Source: VAZQ01 sp036406655 (GTDB taxonomy: Bacteria; Pseudomonadota; Alphaproteobacteria; Rhizobiales; Xanthobacteraceae). Taken from it: a DNA stretch of 19,584 nucleotides. This document shows, piece after piece, positions 16,770-19,584 of this stretch. The position numbers and the translations under genes were made by a program. The stretch spans positions 1 through 19,584 of the forward strand of contig DASXAP010000346.1 in the NCBI GenBank assembly GCA_036406655.1, given 5' to 3'. The notes under the pieces were generated by a model. The model did not search any database, was not told where the DNA came from, and saw only the letters and a list, made by a program, of their open reading frames with translations. The first letter of the stretch is position 1. The number at the start of each line of letters is the position of its first letter.

Positions 16770-17465
16770 ATGTGCGGGCGGGTCATCCAGAGCAGCGGAC
16801 CACTGCGTTACGCCATCGTTGGCGGCATGAACGTGCGCGACAGCCGCGTGCACAATTATCCGCCGCGGTGGAATGCGGCGCCGAGCCAGGAGCTGCTCGT
16901 CATCCGGCGCAACGCGAAGACCGGGGAGGTCTCGCTCGATCCGCTGCGCTGGGGGCTCATTCCGCACTGGTGCAAGGACCCCGCCGGCGGCCGCAAGCCG
17001 ATCAATGCCAAGTGCGAGACGGTCCGCGACCTGCCGACGTTCCGCGACGCCTATCGCAGCCGCCGCTGCATCGTCCCCGTCGACGGCTTCTTCGAATGGA
17101 AGGCGATCAAGGGACAGCGGGCAAAGCAGCCCTACGCGATCGCCATGCAGGACGGCGCCCCCTTCGGCATCGCCGGCATGTGGGAGAGCTGGCGCGAGCC
17201 CGCCTCGGGAGAATGGATCCGCTCCTTCGCCATCGTCACGACCGAGGCGAACGCCATGGTCGCCGACATTCACGATCGCATGCCGGCGATCCTTGCGCCC
17301 GGCGACTGCACGCGCTGGCTGGGCGAGGAGCCGGACCCGCACGAGCTCCTGCGGCCGTTCCCGGCCGAGCGGATGCGGATGTGGCCGATCTCGAGCCGCG
17401 TCAACAAGCCCGAGAACGACGATCCTTCGATTGTCGAGCCGATCGAGCTCGCCGCGACTCGATAG
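16770..17465 (+). CDS. yedK: SRAP-family abasic-site DNA-protein crosslink protein (YedK/HMCES-like)
   Basis: YedK/HMCES proteins form a stable thiazolidine crosslink with abasic sites in single-stranded DNA, shielding them at replication forks. The 231-residue protein (E. coli YedK has 222) begins MCGR, so removal of Met1 exposes the reactive Cys2. The other catalytic positions are present: Asn79 in INAKCET, Glu109 in GFFEWK and His168 in DIHDRMP. RWNAAPSQ (33-40) and LDPLRWGLIPHWCKDP (56-71) are the usual conserved blocks. The start is fixed by the need for Cys2. No Shine-Dalgarno sequence precedes it. The gene stands alone on its strand; no SOS box was recognised upstream. Confidence 0.95.
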   Translation: MCGRVIQSSGPLRYAIVGGMNVRDSRVHNYPPRWNAAPSQELLVIRRNAKTGEVSLDPLRWGLIPHWCKDPAGGRKPINAKCETVRDLPTFRDAYRSRRCIVPVDGFFEWKAIKGQRAKQPYAIAMQDGAPFGIAGMWESWREPASGEWIRSFAIVTTEANAMVADIHDRMPAILAPGDCTRWLGEEPDPHELLRPFPAERMRMWPISSRVNKPENDDPSIVEPIELAATR

Positions 17466-17750
17466 GTCGGGCAAGCGCGCGTGCCGTTGCGCCGGAAAAC
17501 CCGTGCTGGTCGGGCCGGTTGCCGGCCAGGCAAAAAGCGAATGGTCACGGCTGGTCGGGATACGCCATCGCAGGCGCCCCGTGTCGCAGCGAGCAGGAGG
17601 CAGCGTGATACGCGGAGCGAAGTCTGCCTGCAGTTGCGTACGCGCGCCGGTGCTCCGGTGGGTCAGCTGCCTTCGCTCGGCCGTGAAGTCGTCATACTAA
17701 AACGCCTTTGCTGGGGCTCACTGACCTATCGCACAGCGGGGAGCAGCAGG
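17466..17750. other. Intergenic spacer, no gene recognised
   Basis: A 285-bp spacer between the SRAP gene and the small helical-protein gene. The only AT-richer patch (CATACTAAAACGCCTTTG, near 17692-17709) could contain a promoter for the downstream gene, but no convincing -35/-10 pair was found. A 31-codon frame starting with GTG at 17605 after AGGAGG was judged non-coding (Cys/Arg/Ser-rich). Confidence 0.5.
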
Positions 17751-18098
17751 ATGGGCATGTTTACGCGCGAGACCAGCGATGATCTGGCCAAGATCGGCGA
17801 GGTGGAAGGGGAAATCCGCGAATTCGTCCATCGCGAGGTCATCGAGTTTCGCCAGCACCAGGACAGCGACGGCAAGGTGGTTGCCGACAATCTCAGCTCC
17901 CTCCTGCAACGCGTGTCGATGAATTCGGTGCAGGAGCTCGATGTGCTGATCGGCGAGCTTCAGATGCTGCGCGACCGCCTGCAGCACGAGGGCGAGCGCA
18001 TGCGGCGCGAGATCCTCGACTACGCGAGCCTCAATCAGGCGGCGATCCAGTCAGCCAAGTCCATCATGGGCAATCTGAAGATCAAGAAGGACAGCTGA
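17751..18098 (+). CDS. Small charged helical (probable coiled-coil) protein of unknown function
   Basis: A 115-residue protein I do not recognise. It is rich in Glu, Arg, Gln and Leu with no proline, no cysteine, no signal peptide and no membrane span, so it should be almost entirely alpha-helical and cytosolic. The centre (NSVQELDVLIGELQMLRDRLQHEGERMRREILDY, about 61-94) has heptad-like hydrophobic spacing suggestive of a coiled coil; the tail is lysine-rich (MGNLKIKKDS). Two starts are possible: ATG at 17751, with GGGAGCAGCAGG just before it, or ATG at 17757, which leaves a better gap after CAGG. Codon use matches the surrounding genes, supporting a real gene. It stands alone, so the context suggests no function. 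Confidence 0.7.
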   Translation: MGMFTRETSDDLAKIGEVEGEIREFVHREVIEFRQHQDSDGKVVADNLSSLLQRVSMNSVQELDVLIGELQMLRDRLQHEGERMRREILDYASLNQAAIQSAKSIMGNLKIKKDS

Positions 18099-18228
18099 GG
18101 CTCCCGCCAGCAGGCAAGCGCGGGGGGCGCACGGCTCGCGCCGCCATCGCGCCGCTTGCCGCGCTCTACACCCTTGTGCACTGCTCTGATCCGCGGGAAA
18201 CCTGCGGCCGATAGCTCACATCGAGCGG

Positions 18229-19332
18229 TCACTCGCTCGGTCCCGGCCGCGATTCGGCCGAGGCGAGCCCCGCCGGGCTCGCGGGGTCGCTCTGAGCAGG
18301 CGCCGGCGGCGGATCGACGTGTGCGGGGATCGTGCCCGAGGCGGTGTGGATGACCGCCCCCGGGCCGCCGCGCGACCTCACGGCCGCGAGAAAGACCGCA
18401 TTCATGCCTCCGCCGCCGCCGGTCGTGGCCGGCACCGTCGGGACGCCGCGGATGGCGAGCCGGGTGATCTCGATATCCTCGCGGCGCTGCCGCTCGCGCA
18501 CGGCGGCGGCAAGCGCTTCCGGGACCCTGTAGGCGGGACACCGGCCGGCAGGGTCGAAGCGTTCCGTGGACCGGGCGTCGATGACGTAATGCCGGTCGCA
18601 GACGTCGACCTTGGGCTCGAGGCGCGTGACCTCGAAATGGTCGTAGCCCTGCTTGATCATTCTCCAGAACGCCATGTTCGGCGAGTTGCGGTGGCGGGCC
18701 ATGTTGAGCGGCGTCATCCGGAACGGATAGGCCTGCAGCTGGAAGGATCTCTGCCCTCCGAAGAACGCTTCGCGGGCAAGCGCGTAGATTTCCGCAATCT
18801 GCTCGTCGGTCATGGCGTAGCAACCGACCGACGCGCAGTCGCCGTGGATCATCAGCAGCGACCCGGTGCGCCCGTTCGCGGTGTCGTATGCATTCGGGAA
18901 GCCGGTATTTATGGCGAGATAGTAGCTGGAATTGGGGTTCATCAGCGCAGGAGTGATGCTGTAGAAGCCCTCCGGGGCCTGACGATCGCCGGCGTGCATC
19001 TTGGGACCCAGCTCGCCGGACCAGCGGCAGATCGGATAGGTGCGGAGCAGAGCAAAGCGTCCGCTGTCGTCCTGCTTCCAGACCTCGAGCTCGGACTCCT
19101 CCTTGAAGATGCGCATCAGGATCGGCGACTGCTTCTCCATGTGCCTGGTCTCGAGCTCGGCCAGCATGCGGTCCGACAGTGGCTGCATGTGCCGGCTCTC
19201 GGCGATGGGCGCACTGCCGGGGCTACACCCCCCAACCATGATGAGTGCGATGAGCGCGACCGGTGCCAGGATCAGGTGCAGCAGCGGTCCCGGGCGGAGA
19301 GTAAATCGGTAACGCATGCCGGCGCGGAACAT
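18229..19332 (-). CDS. YafK-type L,D-transpeptidase lipoprotein with long C-terminal extension
   Basis: A 367-residue envelope protein. The N-terminus has a hydrophobic span (LILAPVALIALIMV) ending in a lipobox-like VGGC, so Cys36 is probably lipidated. The YkuD/YafK catalytic motif is complete: His163 and Cys171 in IHGDCASVGCYAMTDEQI, preceded by APEGFYSITPALMNPNS. The IHGxCxSxGCYAM form is diagnostic of the YafK (DpaA/LdtF) branch. In E. coli, YafK detaches Braun lipoprotein from peptidoglycan; other YkuD enzymes make 3-3 crosslinks. Family members are about 250 residues; here some 110-140 extra residues follow, ending in a Pro/Ala-rich tail. ATG at 19332 and 19317 are both possible starts, neither with a Shine-Dalgarno sequence. 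No partner gene is adjacent; the 130 bp before the small helical gene's stop are empty. Confidence 0.88.
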   Translation of the reverse strand: MFRAGMRYRFTLRPGPLLHLILAPVALIALIMVGGCSPGSAPIAESRHMQPLSDRMLAELETRHMEKQSPILMRIFKEESELEVWKQDDSGRFALLRTYPICRWSGELGPKMHAGDRQAPEGFYSITPALMNPNSSYYLAINTGFPNAYDTANGRTGSLLMIHGDCASVGCYAMTDEQIAEIYALAREAFFGGQRSFQLQAYPFRMTPLNMARHRNSPNMAFWRMIKQGYDHFEVTRLEPKVDVCDRHYVIDARSTERFDPAGRCPAYRVPEALAAAVRERQRREDIEITRLAIRGVPTVPATTGGGGGMNAVFLAAVRSRGGPGAVIHTASGTIPAHVDPPPAPAQSDPASPAGLASAESRPGPSE

Positions 19333-19584
19333 GCGCCGACGCTAGCTCGGGACTGGGGTCAGATCAGGGCAACCGCCGAACCGAGCCGCAATTCGCATTC
19401 ATCTTGGCAAACGAAAGCTTACCCGAAGCATCACCGAGAGCGGCGGCTGCCGGTTGAGCGCGCGGGGTGATGAGATGTCGCGGGAACGAGACTCGAGTCC
19501 CGCGAGTAGTCGGTGTGAGCGGTCGACCCTGCGAACCGCGAGGTGGTCGCGGTCATCCCCGCGAAGCAACCCTCCCGATCCGTC
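19333..19584. other. Right-end region without recognisable gene
   Basis: This 252-bp stretch lies upstream of the L,D-transpeptidase and must hold its promoter, but no convincing one was found. Two small inverted repeats are present: CGCGGGA/TCCCGCG (19479-19504, enclosing the palindrome GACTCGAGTC) and ACCGCGA/TCGCGGT (19535-19553). On the minus strand a frame is open from the window edge to about 19408, but its translation resembles nothing I know. A gene entering from the right cannot be excluded. Confidence 0.4.

Noticed and set aside
17605..17700. 31-codon frame starting GTG after AGGAGG
   Set aside because: Cys/Arg/Ser-rich translation (VIRGAKSACSCVRAP...) with no protein-like pattern; the ribosome-site match alone is not enough in GC-rich DNA.
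19479..19553. Two inverted repeats at the right edge as an attachment site or terminator
   Set aside because: Stems are only 7 bp, with no T-tract, no integrase and no duplicated partner in the window.

Overview
The window reads as chromosome of a GC-rich alphaproteobacterium, most likely Hyphomicrobiales of the Bradyrhizobium/Xanthobacteraceae kind. The main clues are several copies of short intergenic palindromic elements typical of that group, a FixK/FNR box in front of hemN, and abundant Bug/TctC- and taurine/nitrate-type binding proteins. No phage, IS transposase, CRISPR array, rRNA or tRNA was seen. Calls come from reading the translations by eye; no database search was run.

Left part (1-5530, + strand): the end of a Bug/TctC solute-binding protein, one palindromic repeat, then a tightly packed five-gene unit. 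It holds an ABC ATPase, a permease (4-bp overlap), a first binding protein, a cytosolic amidohydrolase (10-bp gap) and a second, paralogous binding protein (4-bp overlap, Tat signal). This looks like an uptake-plus-hydrolysis module for an unknown small, probably N-containing, organic compound. The amidohydrolase keeps its metal ligands but lacks the Glu normally found three residues after the third ligand His.

Middle part (5572-12325, - strand): in order of transcription, a cysteine-dioxygenase-like cupin, a SufS-type cysteine desulfurase, a MurJ/MVF-family flippase and asparaginyl-tRNA synthetase (the last three 1-10 bp apart). A 344-bp gap follows with an inverted repeat pair and a perfect TTGAT-N4-ATCAA box, then hemN. 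The box lies so close to the hemN start, with no Shine-Dalgarno sequence, that a leaderless or nearly leaderless transcript is plausible.

Right part (12326-19584): a CPA1 Na+/H+ antiporter (+) behind a double-hairpin repeat, a second copy of the 80-bp palindromic repeat, a GNAT acetyltransferase (+), a convergent periplasmic YtcJ-like amidohydrolase (-), a divergent SRAP/YedK abasic-site protein (+), a small helical protein of unknown function (+) and a YafK-type L,D-transpeptidase lipoprotein with a long C-terminal extension (-). The last 250 bp hold no recognisable gene.

The best candidate for something undescribed is the dual-binding-protein ABC/amidohydrolase unit. Most of the rest is core or common accessory content with a few family-level oddities.
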